Of a stretch of DNA of 61,644 bases, positions 54,424-61,644 are shown in pieces; within the stretch, counting starts at the first letter, position 1; each line of letters begins with the position of its first letter. The position numbers were made by a program, and so were the translations under genes. The notes under the pieces were generated by a model, which did no database searches, was not told where the DNA came from, and was given only the letters and a program-made list of their open reading frames with translations. This DNA is from Clostridia bacterium (GTDB lineage Bacteria > Bacillota_A > Clostridia > Christensenellales > Borkfalkiaceae), in contig JAGASB010000266.1 in the NCBI GenBank assembly GCA_017621955.1, positions 1-61,644 on the forward strand, written 5' to 3'.

Positions 54424-55818
54424 ATGCTTGAATTTACCAAAATAGAAAAAGACGTATTAAAAATTAAAGATTATCTTAACTTGACCGACGGTAAAATTTG
54501 CGATTTATCCGTCGGGGTAAGATACATGTGGCGTGATGAATACGTCAATGAATACGCTGTTTATAATAATACTCTTATCTTAAAAGAAACAGGACCAGAC
54601 TATCAAGAAGTTTTCTATTTTCCTATCGGAAGCGACGTTGAGGGTGCATTAACAAAGATAGAAGAGTTTGCTCGTTCAAAAAACATCACACTGTCTTTTG
54701 GGTGTTTAACCGAAGAGCAAGCGAACTTTATTAAGAACAGGTACACTTTTGTCGATATTTCTTTTGACCGTGATTGGTGTGATTATATTTATGAAGCCGA
54801 AAAGTTTAAGACCTATTCGGGCAAAAAACTTAGTGGACAGAGAAACCACGTCAACAAGTTCAAAAAATTGTATCCCGATTATAAATTTAAGGTCGTTACA
54901 AAAGATGACCTTGAACGAATAAAAGAGTTTTTTGTTGAGTTCAAAAAAAGTAGAACGCTTAGCGATGAAGAAAGTTCAGAACTGTGTGAAGCAATAGATT
55001 TAACTGAAAACATGTTTGAACTTGACCAACTTGGCGGATTTATAGAAGTGGACGGAAAAATTGTAGCGTTTTCGCTTGGTGAAGTGGTTGGTCAAACGCT
55101 TATTGTTCACGTTGAAAAAGGACTTACTTGCTACGAAGGGGTATATCCTACTATGGCAAAAGAATTTGCCACGGCTTTTGCAAGCGATTCAGTTAAATAT
55201 ATGAATCGTGAAGAAGATTGTGGGGATACGGGACTTAGAACAAGTAAAATGCAGTATCGCCCGTTAGAACTTGCTAATAAAAATTATGCAGTAGTAAATA
55301 CGCTGTTTGACAAAATTTCCGCACCCGTTTATATAAAAACTGAACGAATTACCATTTCGGATATAGAACAAAGTGATAAACTTCTCTATCAAAAACTCTA
55401 TCTTGATGATGAACTCAATAAGTGGTGGGGGTATGATTATAGGGAAGATTTAAATGGCAAAGAGCCTACGGAAGATTATTTTTTCAATTTTCAAAATTCG
55501 CTAAAAAGTGAAAAAGAAGAATATGATTTTGCAGTAAAAAAAGACGGATATTTAATAGGAGAATTAGCACTGCATAATTTTGATTATTTTGGCGGTGTAG
55601 AGATAGGGTTTAGATTTTTTAAGAAATATCAAGGTAAAGGTTTTGCCTATGAAAGTGCAACGGCATTAATTAATTACTGTAAAACCACACTTGGTGTAAA
55701 AACCATAAAAGCAAAGTGCTTAAAAGAAAACTTACCATCAAAACGCCTTATTGAAAAGTTAGGTTTTTTAAGCATAAATGAAGATAAAAAGTATTTTTAC
55801 TTTGAAATAAAACTTTAA
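54424..55818 (+). CDS. DUF2156 (LPG synthase-like) and GNAT acetyltransferase fusion
   Basis: A 464-residue two-domain protein. Residues about 1-295 resemble the C-terminal aminoacyl-transferase domain of phosphatidylglycerol lysyltransferases, DUF2156 (YMWRDEY, YEAEKFKTYSGKKLSGQRNHVNKF, FIEVDGKIVAFSLGEVV, YMNREEDCGDTGLRTSK). Residues about 315-464 form a RimJ/RimL-type N-acetyltransferase, with GIGFRFFKKYQGKGFAYESA-type acetyl-CoA loop (KYQGKGFAYES) and ENLPSKRLIEKLGF. There is no membrane segment, so it would act in the cytoplasm. The transfer substrate is unknown; the fusion suggests two coupled acylations. Confidence 0.75.
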   Translation: MLEFTKIEKDVLKIKDYLNLTDGKICDLSVGVRYMWRDEYVNEYAVYNNTLILKETGPDYQEVFYFPIGSDVEGALTKIEEFARSKNITLSFGCLTEEQANFIKNRYTFVDISFDRDWCDYIYEAEKFKTYSGKKLSGQRNHVNKFKKLYPDYKFKVVTKDDLERIKEFFVEFKKSRTLSDEESSELCEAIDLTENMFELDQLGGFIEVDGKIVAFSLGEVVGQTLIVHVEKGLTCYEGVYPTMAKEFATAFASDSVKYMNREEDCGDTGLRTSKMQYRPLELANKNYAVVNTLFDKISAPVYIKTERITISDIEQSDKLLYQKLYLDDELNKWWGYDYREDLNGKEPTEDYFFNFQNSLKSEKEEYDFAVKKDGYLIGELALHNFDYFGGVEIGFRFFKKYQGKGFAYESATALINYCKTTLGVKTIKAKCLKENLPSKRLIEKLGFLSINEDKKYFYFEIKL

Positions 55819-55848
55819 CTTAAATATAATTATTGTTATAACAAAATA

Positions 55849-55886
55849 CAAACACGGTTGCAAAAAATGCAACCGTGTTTGTGTTT
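55849..55886. terminator. terminator between convergent genes
   Basis: Perfect 13-bp stem (55849-55861 with 55869-55881) followed by T's; shared with coaE. Confidence 0.88.
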
Positions 55887-55901
55887 TTATGTCTTTTTTC
55901 T

Positions 55902-56480
55902 TTATAAACTGTTTGCAAACGATAATACCTTTTCTTTTAACTCTGTTAATGTTTGGTCGTTATTGATTAAGGTAAAAGACGAAAGGTCGTTATTGTCATA
56001 GTCGAACTGTTTAGCCATTCTTGCAAGAATTTCTTGCTCTGATAAGTTAGAACGACTCTTAACGCTTTCAATGCGTGAATTTTTATCACGATAGATTATA
56101 AGCACTTTGTCAAACTTATCTTGATAACCGCACTCAAAAAGTAGCGGGACTTCAACAAAAACGTTACCCTTAATGGTTTTTGCTCTTTTTAAAACTTCTT
56201 TTAATACTAAGGGGGTAATGGCGTTTGTAAGTGCAGAGTGCAGAGCGTCATCGTTAAATGCAAGTGAAGAAATTTTTTTACGGTCGATTTTTAACAAAAG
56301 TTTTCCGCTTACTGCGGTGGGGAAAATGCGCTTTAATATTTTCTTAACGCCGTGCTTTTTGTATAGAAAACTTACCACTTGGTCGCACGAAATGGTGTTA
56401 AAGCCGTTTTCGGATAAAATTTTTAGAGCGCAAGATTTGCCACTGCCTATCCCGCCTGTTATCGCTATTATTTTTTTCAT
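55902..56480 (-). CDS. coaE: dephospho-CoA kinase
   Basis: A 192-residue kinase, last step of coenzyme A synthesis. The P-loop is ITGGIGSGKSCAL at residues 5-17, and SCDQVVSFLY, TNAITPLVLKEVL and VEVPLLFECGYQDKFD are family segments. ATG 56480 lies one base after the polA stop; a longer frame runs into polA and is not used. In-operon position after polA is standard in Firmicutes (polA-mutM-coaE). mutM is missing here. Confidence 0.9.
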   Translation of the reverse strand: MKKIIAITGGIGSGKSCALKILSENGFNTISCDQVVSFLYKKHGVKKILKRIFPTAVSGKLLLKIDRKKISSLAFNDDALHSALTNAITPLVLKEVLKRAKTIKGNVFVEVPLLFECGYQDKFDKVLIIYRDKNSRIESVKSRSNLSEQEILARMAKQFDYDNNDLSSFTLINNDQTLTELKEKVLSFANSL

Positions 56481-56481
56481 A

Positions 56482-59046
56482 CTATTTTGCATCGAACCAA
56501 GTCTTTCCTTCACCTAAGCTTACGGTGAGTTTAACGGAAAGTTTAACAGCCCCCTCCATTTCTTCAACAAGGATTTTTTGAACTTGTTCTTTTTCTTCGA
56601 TAAACGTGTCTATAATAAGTTCGTCGTGAACTTGTAAAATAAGTTCTGATTTAAGATTTTCATCTTTCAAGCGTTTGCCAACCGCAAGCATTGCAATTTT
56701 AATTATATCCGCACTGCTACCCTGTAATGGCATATTCATAGCAACTCTTTCGCCAAACTGACGAAGATTGTAGTTAGAAGAATTAAGTTCTCTTATATAA
56801 CGCTTTCTTCCAAGTAGAGTTGTGGCGTATCCGTTTTCTTTTGCGAAAGCCACGTTTTTATCCATATACTCTTTTACTTCTGGGTACTCTTTAAAATAAG
56901 CGTTAATATAATCCCGTGCTTCGTTAGCAGAAATTTTAAGGGTTTTTGCCAAACCGTACTCACTCATTCCGTAAATAATGCCAAAGTTTACCGCCTTTGC
57001 ACTGCTACGCATTGCAGGCGTAACCTTTCCGTCAACGGGGGCAAAGACTTTAAGTGCTGTATCGCTGTGAATATCCTTTCCACTATTAAACGCATCAATT
57101 AAGCTCTTACAACCCGAAAACGCAGCAAGCAACCTAAGTTCAATTTGCGAATAGTCTGCGCCTAGAAGAATTCTATCTTCTGACTTTGGCACGAAAAATT
57201 TGCGAAGTTCTCTTCCTTCGTCATCACGCACGGGAATATTTTGTAGGTTAGGTTCTTTGCTTGAAAGTCTACCCGTTGAGGTAAGCGTTTGGTTAAAAGT
57301 AGTGTGTACTAGCCCTGTTTTCTTATCGATTAACGGCTTAAAACCTTCAATGTAAGTTGAGTAGAGTTTTTGCACTTGTCTATAACGCAAAATCAATGGA
57401 ATAACGGGGTGAGCGTCTTCAAGTGGTTCTAAAATTTCAGCCGTTGTTGAATAGCCGTGCTTAGTTTTCTTGCCTTTGCCAAGCCTTAATTTTTCAAATA
57501 TTAAATCGCCAAGTTGTTTGGGTGAGTTGACGTTTAAGTTTTGGTCTTTGGCGTAATCTTTAATAAGCTGCTCTAATCCGCTTAAAATTTCACGGTATTT
57601 TTCGCTAGCAACCGATAGCGCATTGTAGTCAACCTTAAACCCCGAAACTTCCATTTCGTATAAAAGGTCGGATAGTGGAAGTTCAACGTCATAGTAAAGG
57701 TCTTGTAAATTTTGTTCTTTAAGACTTGCGCTAAGCGTATTGTATGCTAAAAGAAGAGCGGTTGCAGGTGCGTTTTCAGGTAAGCCGTAAACGGTTATAA
57801 GTTCAGATAAAGTTTCTTCTCTACCTGAAAAATCCACAAGATATTTTATGATTGCAACGTCTTCACTTGGCGCTGTCAAGGTTACGCCAATGCTGTCTTT
57901 TAAGTAATGTTTTAAGTCCTTTTTATTAAAAAGCACAAGTGGAGTTTTGCCCGTAAATAAATATTTAAGTGCAGATAAAACTTCGGAAAGATTAAATCCG
58001 TCGTCAAGTAAATTTTCTTTAATTTTGATAACGTATTCAGTTTTTCCGTCACAAATATTAACCGTTCTTGAATTTATGCAAAAAGAAACTTTATTTTTTC
58101 CGTCAAAAATGGGAAGAGTTGAAAGGTCTTCAACTTCAACGGTCTTTGTTGAAAGGGTGGCACTTTCTTTTTGAGTGTTATCACTTTCTGAAAGGTCAAA
58201 CCAATCGTCTTTTTTAACAAGCGACCTGAATTCAAGCTTGATGAACTTGTTTTTTACTGCGCTTGAAAATGGCAAAGAAATTTTCATTTTGTTAAGGTCG
58301 GTGTCAACACCGCAGTTGCAGTCTATTGTTGCAAGTTTTTTTGAAAGAATTGCCGATTCTTTTCCGTCCATAATTTTTTCGCCAAGTTTACCTTTAAACT
58401 GTTCTGCATTATTTAAAACGTTTTCAACCGTACCGTATTCTAATAAAAGAGTTTTTGCAGTCTTTTCGCCAATACCCTTAATTCCAGGGATATTGTCCGA
58501 AGAATCACCCATAAGCGCTTTTAGGTCAACTATTTGAGCAGGGGTGATGTCTGTTTTTTCCTTAAAATTGTCAAAGGTGTAAACTTCTATATCGCTAATT
58601 CCACGCTTGGTGAAATGCACTTCGGTCTGTTCGTTTACAAGCTGAAAAGAGTCCTTGTCGCCCGTGATTATTATGGTTTTAACGTCGGTCGCCTTTGCAA
58701 TCGTGCCGATAATATCGTCTGCTTCCGACCCTTCTTTTTCAAACGTCTTAACGCCCATATCAAAAAGCACTTCTTTAAGAAGCGGAATTTGTGGGCGAAG
58801 TTCTTCGGGCATAGGCTTTCTTGTGCCTTTATATTCACTGTACATTTTATGGCGGAAAGTTGGTGCTTTAAGGTCAAACGCCACGGCAACGTAAGTTGGG
58901 CGCTCATCGGATAGCATCTTAAAGAACATATTCATAAAACCGTAAACGGCGTTGGTGTAAGAGCCATCTCTTGTAGTAAGCAAGGGCATAGCATAGAAAG
59001 CACGGTTAATTAAACTGTTTCCGTCAATTAAAACTAATTTTTCCAT
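56482..59046 (-). CDS. polA: DNA polymerase I
   Basis: An 854-residue family A polymerase for Okazaki-fragment and repair synthesis. The 5'-3' exonuclease domain (about 1-290) has LIDGNSLINRAFYAMP, EADDIIGTIAK and MGDSSDNIPGIKGIGEKTA. The 3'-5' exonuclease-like middle (about 295-470) lacks the DxE residues, so proofreading is probably lost, as in Bacillus. The polymerase domain shows LLGADYSQIELR, RSSAKAVNFGIIYGMS and LQVHDELIID. Ribosome site AAGGAT before the ATG. coaE follows directly. Confidence 0.97.
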   Translation of the reverse strand: MEKLVLIDGNSLINRAFYAMPLLTTRDGSYTNAVYGFMNMFFKMLSDERPTYVAVAFDLKAPTFRHKMYSEYKGTRKPMPEELRPQIPLLKEVLFDMGVKTFEKEGSEADDIIGTIAKATDVKTIIITGDKDSFQLVNEQTEVHFTKRGISDIEVYTFDNFKEKTDITPAQIVDLKALMGDSSDNIPGIKGIGEKTAKTLLLEYGTVENVLNNAEQFKGKLGEKIMDGKESAILSKKLATIDCNCGVDTDLNKMKISLPFSSAVKNKFIKLEFRSLVKKDDWFDLSESDNTQKESATLSTKTVEVEDLSTLPIFDGKNKVSFCINSRTVNICDGKTEYVIKIKENLLDDGFNLSEVLSALKYLFTGKTPLVLFNKKDLKHYLKDSIGVTLTAPSEDVAIIKYLVDFSGREETLSELITVYGLPENAPATALLLAYNTLSASLKEQNLQDLYYDVELPLSDLLYEMEVSGFKVDYNALSVASEKYREILSGLEQLIKDYAKDQNLNVNSPKQLGDLIFEKLRLGKGKKTKHGYSTTAEILEPLEDAHPVIPLILRYRQVQKLYSTYIEGFKPLIDKKTGLVHTTFNQTLTSTGRLSSKEPNLQNIPVRDDEGRELRKFFVPKSEDRILLGADYSQIELRLLAAFSGCKSLIDAFNSGKDIHSDTALKVFAPVDGKVTPAMRSSAKAVNFGIIYGMSEYGLAKTLKISANEARDYINAYFKEYPEVKEYMDKNVAFAKENGYATTLLGRKRYIRELNSSNYNLRQFGERVAMNMPLQGSSADIIKIAMLAVGKRLKDENLKSELILQVHDELIIDTFIEEKEQVQKILVEEMEGAVKLSVKLTVSLGEGKTWFDAK

Positions 59047-59194
59047 AAAAAATCCTTAAAATATGCTTGCTATTTAATTGAAATTATGATATTATCTTAT
59101 AGCAAGTGAGTGGTAACAAATAACCTTTTAATTATTTTACCATTTAATTTTAACAAAAATACGTTAAATTTGCAACAATAAATGAATAATATTT

Positions 59195-59281
59195 GCCTCT
59201 GTGGTGAAATTGGCAGACGCGCTGGACTCAAAATCCAGTGGTAGCGATACCGTGCCGGTTCGACTCCGGCCAGAGGCACCA
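59195..59281 (+). tRNA. tRNA-Leu (anticodon CAA)
   Basis: Acceptor GCCTCTG pairs with CAGAGGC, D-loop GTGAAATTGGCAGACGC, anticodon loop CTCAAAA with CAA at 34-36, a long variable arm (class II, GGTAGCGATACC) and T-loop TTCGACTC, ending in encoded CCA. The sequence is a normal bacterial tRNA-Leu reading UUG. It is the only tRNA in the window and is immediately followed by a terminator and by repeats of its own 3' end. Confidence 0.96.
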
Positions 59282-59283
59282 TC

Positions 59284-59321
59284 AAAAAGAGAAGATAGCA
59301 AGCGCTAACTTCTCTTTTTGC
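59284..59321 (+). terminator. tRNA-Leu terminator
   Basis: A long stem AAAAAGAGAAG / CTTCTCTTTTT with an inner TAGC/GCTA pairing around AAGC. Confidence 0.85.
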
Positions 59322-59458
59322 GTTACTTCGTAACGGAGTCGAACCTTTCGGTTCGATTTCCTAGCGGAAGACGGCAACCCTTTTGTCTTGAAAGAAAGTC
59401 AAGACGGCATTGCAAGACATTTCCCCTAACAGGGGAATCCCCGGCCAGAGGCACCAAA

Positions 59459-59486
59459 CAAAAAAGCACCTATACGGTGCTTTTTT
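59459..59486 (+). terminator. terminator after tRNA 3'-end copy B
   Basis: AAAAAAGCACC/GGTGCTTTTTT around TATAC with T run, directly after copy B. Confidence 0.85.
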
Positions 59487-59641
59487 GTTTGGTTGTCAAT
59501 AACGGGGGTGACTAAAATAGGGCTCCCAAAAATTGTCGAAGAAATTTTTGGGAAAAGGAGCAATCGCTGAAAAATCAAGCAGTTTATTTATCATAAACTG
59601 CTGATAAAAGGGCGAATTGCGACGTGGCCAGAGGCACCATC

Positions 59642-59690
59642 AAAAAGGGAGTAAGTCGAAACAATCGGTTTACTCCCTTTTCTTTACAAA
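59642..59690. terminator. terminator after tRNA 3'-end copy C
   Basis: AAAAGGGAGTAA paired with TTACTCCCTTTT around an 18-base loop, then TCTTT. The AAA+ gene ends at 59727 and converges on it. Confidence 0.75.
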
Positions 59691-59726
59691 AAATTAAGGG
59701 TAGGACATAAATCCTACCCGTAGTTT

Positions 59727-61484
59727 TTAAAGTTCATTACAATATTGTTCAACGTCTTCAATTCTTATTATACGCTCAGTATCATTTTCAGGATTTTCAT
59801 CTTCCATTGTTCTAACAGCCTGTATTTCTACTAATCCATCTAAAATGTTTCTAACAGTTCTAGCATTTGCAAAATGTTGGCTTTTAGATTGTATTGCAAA
59901 AATTTCCAAAAGTTTACTTTTTGCATCTTCCGTTATTTCATAATTCTTTTTATTTAACATTATATTGAAAATTTGAAATTGCTCATCAATGGAATAATCG
60001 GGAAAATCTATTTTTCTATTTATTCTTGAATCAAAACCTGGGTTAAGGGCAATCATTTTTTCCATTTCTTCTTTATATCCCGCAAGAATAACACAGAATT
60101 TGCCTTTATAATCTTCCATATCTTTTAGAAGAGCAGCGATTGCTTCCTTGCCATAATCTTCTCCATTTGAATCAGCACATAAAGTATATGCCTCATCAAT
60201 AAATAAAACGCCGCCCATAGCCTCTTTAACTTTCTTATGGGTAAGTGGTGCTGTTTGTCCAACGTATTGACCACAAAGACCGCTTCTATCCGTTTCAATC
60301 AATTTATTTGTTGGTAAAACGCCTGCCTCATAAAAAATATTAGCCATTAATCTTGCGACAACTGTTTTGCCTGTACCAGGATTACCATAAAAGCACATAT
60401 GCAAGTTTAATTTTTCGTTAGAATCTTTATTTTTCAACAAAATGGCTCTTATGCGTTTTAATTGGTTTTTTACACTCTCCAAACCAATCAGTTTATCTAA
60501 CGCTTCCAAAGAATTTACTTTTTTATTAACTGCTTTCGATTGGTTACATTTTTGAGTTTCCTTTTGCGTACAATCAGTAGATGTTATTAAATCAATTAAT
60601 TCAGATTTATTTAACTTAGAATATCCTCTTAAATTATTTTCTTGACAATATTCTCTTATCTGTTGCACGGTAAATAGAGAAAGTTTTTCAGGCTCATTGA
60701 CGTAATCATAAATATTTTCTATTTGATTGTCAAAAAATTCTTCATCCTCTTTTTCTAAATATTCTTGGTTTGACCTGCCACAAAAACCACCATAAGAACA
60801 CTCTTCAATTATGTATTTTATCAAGTGTGCAATTAAACTTAATAAAATAAAAGCAATCAATGCTCCTACAACAATTAAAACGGGAACCCAATGTGACGAA
60901 ATTATTCCCCAAATAGCACTACCCAATGGAATAAGCAAACAAAAGGCAATCCAGCCGTGTTCTTCAAAGAAGTCGGCAATAGCGTCAACAGTATCGGATA
61001 ACTCCAAATCTTCTATAATCATAAATATTAAATAAATGATAAATGCAATAGAAACTAATATAATGGAAACGATGAACCAAATCTTATATGTTTCCCAAAA
61101 TGAACTATAATTTGCTGTCCAAGAAACATACTCTATGGAGTCTATTTGTCCGTTTGCATAGAAATTAAAATTTCCAGTATAACTATCACCATTTTTTACA
61201 CCCAAATCGTAATTATATATTTCAGTACCTATAAGAGTCGAATCATTATAAAGATTAAGCTTAATAGAAAAACTATCGAAATTATAAATTGTACCATTGG
61301 TTAGTGTTGTGCTAAATATAACTTTTGTTTTATTTGTTTGGTTGTCATATTCAAAAATTGCTTGTTCAAAATTACTGGAATTTAAAAACGAATCGCTTTT
61401 ATCCGTACTTTGACAACCACTAACACAAAAAACGCAGAGTAATATTAATAAAATAATAGAAAAAAACTTAATTTTGTTTTTCAT
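59727..61484 (-). CDS. lipoprotein/transmembrane/SAP-like/CbbX-type AAA+ ATPase
   Basis: A 585-residue composite. Signal peptide with lipobox VSGC (Cys24); an outer beta domain (about 35-125) resembling FxLYD; three membrane helices (about 130-160, 175-200, 200-225); a cytoplasmic linker with a SAP/Rho-N-like helix pair SLFTVQQIREYCQENNLRG and KLNKSELIDLI; then AAA+ of the CbbX/SpoVK class with Walker A GNPGTGKT, Walker B VLFIDEAY and the pore-side region MIALNPGFDSRINR. Such a mix is rare: the ATPase would sit inside, a lipid-anchored domain outside. It overlaps the stop of the ERF fragment and follows the tRNA repeats, so it likely belongs to an integrated element. Confidence 0.8.
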   Translation of the reverse strand: MKNKIKFFSIILLILLCVFCVSGCQSTDKSDSFLNSSNFEQAIFEYDNQTNKTKVIFSTTLTNGTIYNFDSFSIKLNLYNDSTLIGTEIYNYDLGVKNGDSYTGNFNFYANGQIDSIEYVSWTANYSSFWETYKIWFIVSIILVSIAFIIYLIFMIIEDLELSDTVDAIADFFEEHGWIAFCLLIPLGSAIWGIISSHWVPVLIVVGALIAFILLSLIAHLIKYIIEECSYGGFCGRSNQEYLEKEDEEFFDNQIENIYDYVNEPEKLSLFTVQQIREYCQENNLRGYSKLNKSELIDLITSTDCTQKETQKCNQSKAVNKKVNSLEALDKLIGLESVKNQLKRIRAILLKNKDSNEKLNLHMCFYGNPGTGKTVVARLMANIFYEAGVLPTNKLIETDRSGLCGQYVGQTAPLTHKKVKEAMGGVLFIDEAYTLCADSNGEDYGKEAIAALLKDMEDYKGKFCVILAGYKEEMEKMIALNPGFDSRINRKIDFPDYSIDEQFQIFNIMLNKKNYEITEDAKSKLLEIFAIQSKSQHFANARTVRNILDGLVEIQAVRTMEDENPENDTERIIRIEDVEQYCNEL

Positions 61485-61644
61485 TTTCTACTCCTATACA
61501 AATAAGAATATATTTTATATTCTTTCTCCATTTCTTTAACAGCTTTCAAAACATCAGCTTCACCAACTGCTTTATAACTAGATTTTCCTTCACCAACTAT
61601 TAAGTTTTTATTAACATTTCCTATCTTACTTGTTATTTCTAATA
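61481..61644 (-). pseudogene. ERF-family single-strand annealing protein, truncated fragment
   Basis: The minus-strand frame from the window edge gives KIGNVNKNLIVGEGKSSYKAVGEADVLK, typical of the N-terminal half of phage ERF recombinases (KxxYKAVGEADVL), then VKEMEKEYKIYSYLYRSRK and a stop. Intact ERF proteins continue for another 100 or more residues. The stop codon overlaps the ATG of the AAA+ gene (ATGA). The 5' end lies outside the window. A degraded prophage gene is likely; a short functional form is less likely. Confidence 0.65.

Larger units (their letters stand above)
59266..59647 (+). repeat. three direct copies of the tRNA-Leu 3' end
   Basis: Copy A is the tRNA end itself (59266-59289). 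Copy B (59441-59456) repeats CCGGCCAGAGGCACCA. Copy C (59626-59647) repeats GGCCAGAGGCACCATCAAAA and two more bases, 22 identical to copy A. Intervals are about 175 and 183 bp. Between A and B lies a snap-back copy of the T-arm (rc of GGTTCGACTCC, 59336-59346, then GGTTCGATTTCC). Between B and C is a folded region with CCCAAAAATT/AATTTTTGGG. Each copy is followed by a different terminator. Best read as tandem attachment-site remnants of elements inserting at this tRNA. Confidence 0.7.

Noticed and set aside
59318..59515. A 65-residue plus-strand frame across the tRNA 3'-end repeats.
   Set aside because: It runs through tRNA-derived and terminator sequence and has no ribosome site.

Overview
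The window reads as a chromosomal segment near the replication origin of an uncultured, anaerobic, probably spore-forming member of the Clostridia (Firmicutes). Reasons: AT-rich DNA with SD-led genes and consensus TTGACA/TATAAT promoters; the origin-proximal set rsmG, dnaN, rpmH, rnpA, yidD, yidC, jag, recF, dnaA, mnmG, parA and parB; a YyaC-type sporulation protein near parA/parB; pyruvate:ferredoxin oxidoreductase and a glycyl radical enzyme (oxygen-sensitive metabolism); an ECF transporter module linked to truA-rplM-rpsI; and parS sites identical to the Bacillus/Clostridium consensus. Genus and species cannot be read from the sequence.

Layout. 1-7.2 kb: end of a SEC-C protein, a large lipoprotein, a small orphan gene, then the leftward block ecfA1-ecfA2-ecfT-truA-rplM-rpsI. 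7.4-12 kb: pyruvate:ferredoxin oxidoreductase, broken in this sequence by a one-base frameshift inside its ferredoxin domain, and a membrane-anchored propeller-like protein. 12-18 kb: a glycyl radical enzyme and its activase, a divergent AraC regulator, and a HAD phosphatase/sn-glycerol-1-phosphate dehydrogenase pair. 18.2-20.8 kb: an amino-acid-type ABC importer whose binding protein looks circularly permuted. 20.9-35.3 kb: the origin-type region. rsmG diverges from dnaN across a 476-bp AT-rich gap that is the best oriC candidate; rpmH-rnpA-yidD-yidC-jag follows; then a small XRE/SLOG module with three operator palindromes, a ZIP transporter, a ferredoxin:thioredoxin reductase-like protein with thioredoxin, a membrane HNH nuclease, pgsA, recF, dnaA and mnmG.

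35.3-47.6 kb: a phosphatase, a zinc-ribbon membrane protein, RNase P RNA, a frameshifted mini-gene, a lipoprotein, an amino-acid kinase, two coupled unknown membrane proteins, a MITE-like hairpin array, a PepV-type dipeptidase, RadC, GltX, a second phosphatase and YyaC. 47.7-54.4 kb: a CvpA-like protein, four evenly spaced parS sites, ftsH, parA, parB, and an NfeD/SPFH pair. 54.4-59 kb: a DUF2156-GNAT fusion, coaE and polA. 59.2 kb to the end: tRNA-Leu(CAA) followed by two further copies of its 3' end, then an unusual lipoprotein/membrane/AAA+ ATPase and a truncated phage-type ERF recombinase. This looks like the edge of an integrated element using the tRNA as attachment site.

How the parts connect. 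ParB should load on the parS cluster and ParA act on it to segregate the origin. DnaA, DnaN and RecF serve initiation and repair; RnpA and rnpB form RNase P; YidC with YidD inserts membrane proteins. Most informative oddities: the permuted binding protein, the tRNA 3'-end repeats with the AAA+ gene, the XRE/SLOG operators, the MITE, the parS phasing and two single-base frame disruptions. All product names are from motif reading by eye; no database search was run.
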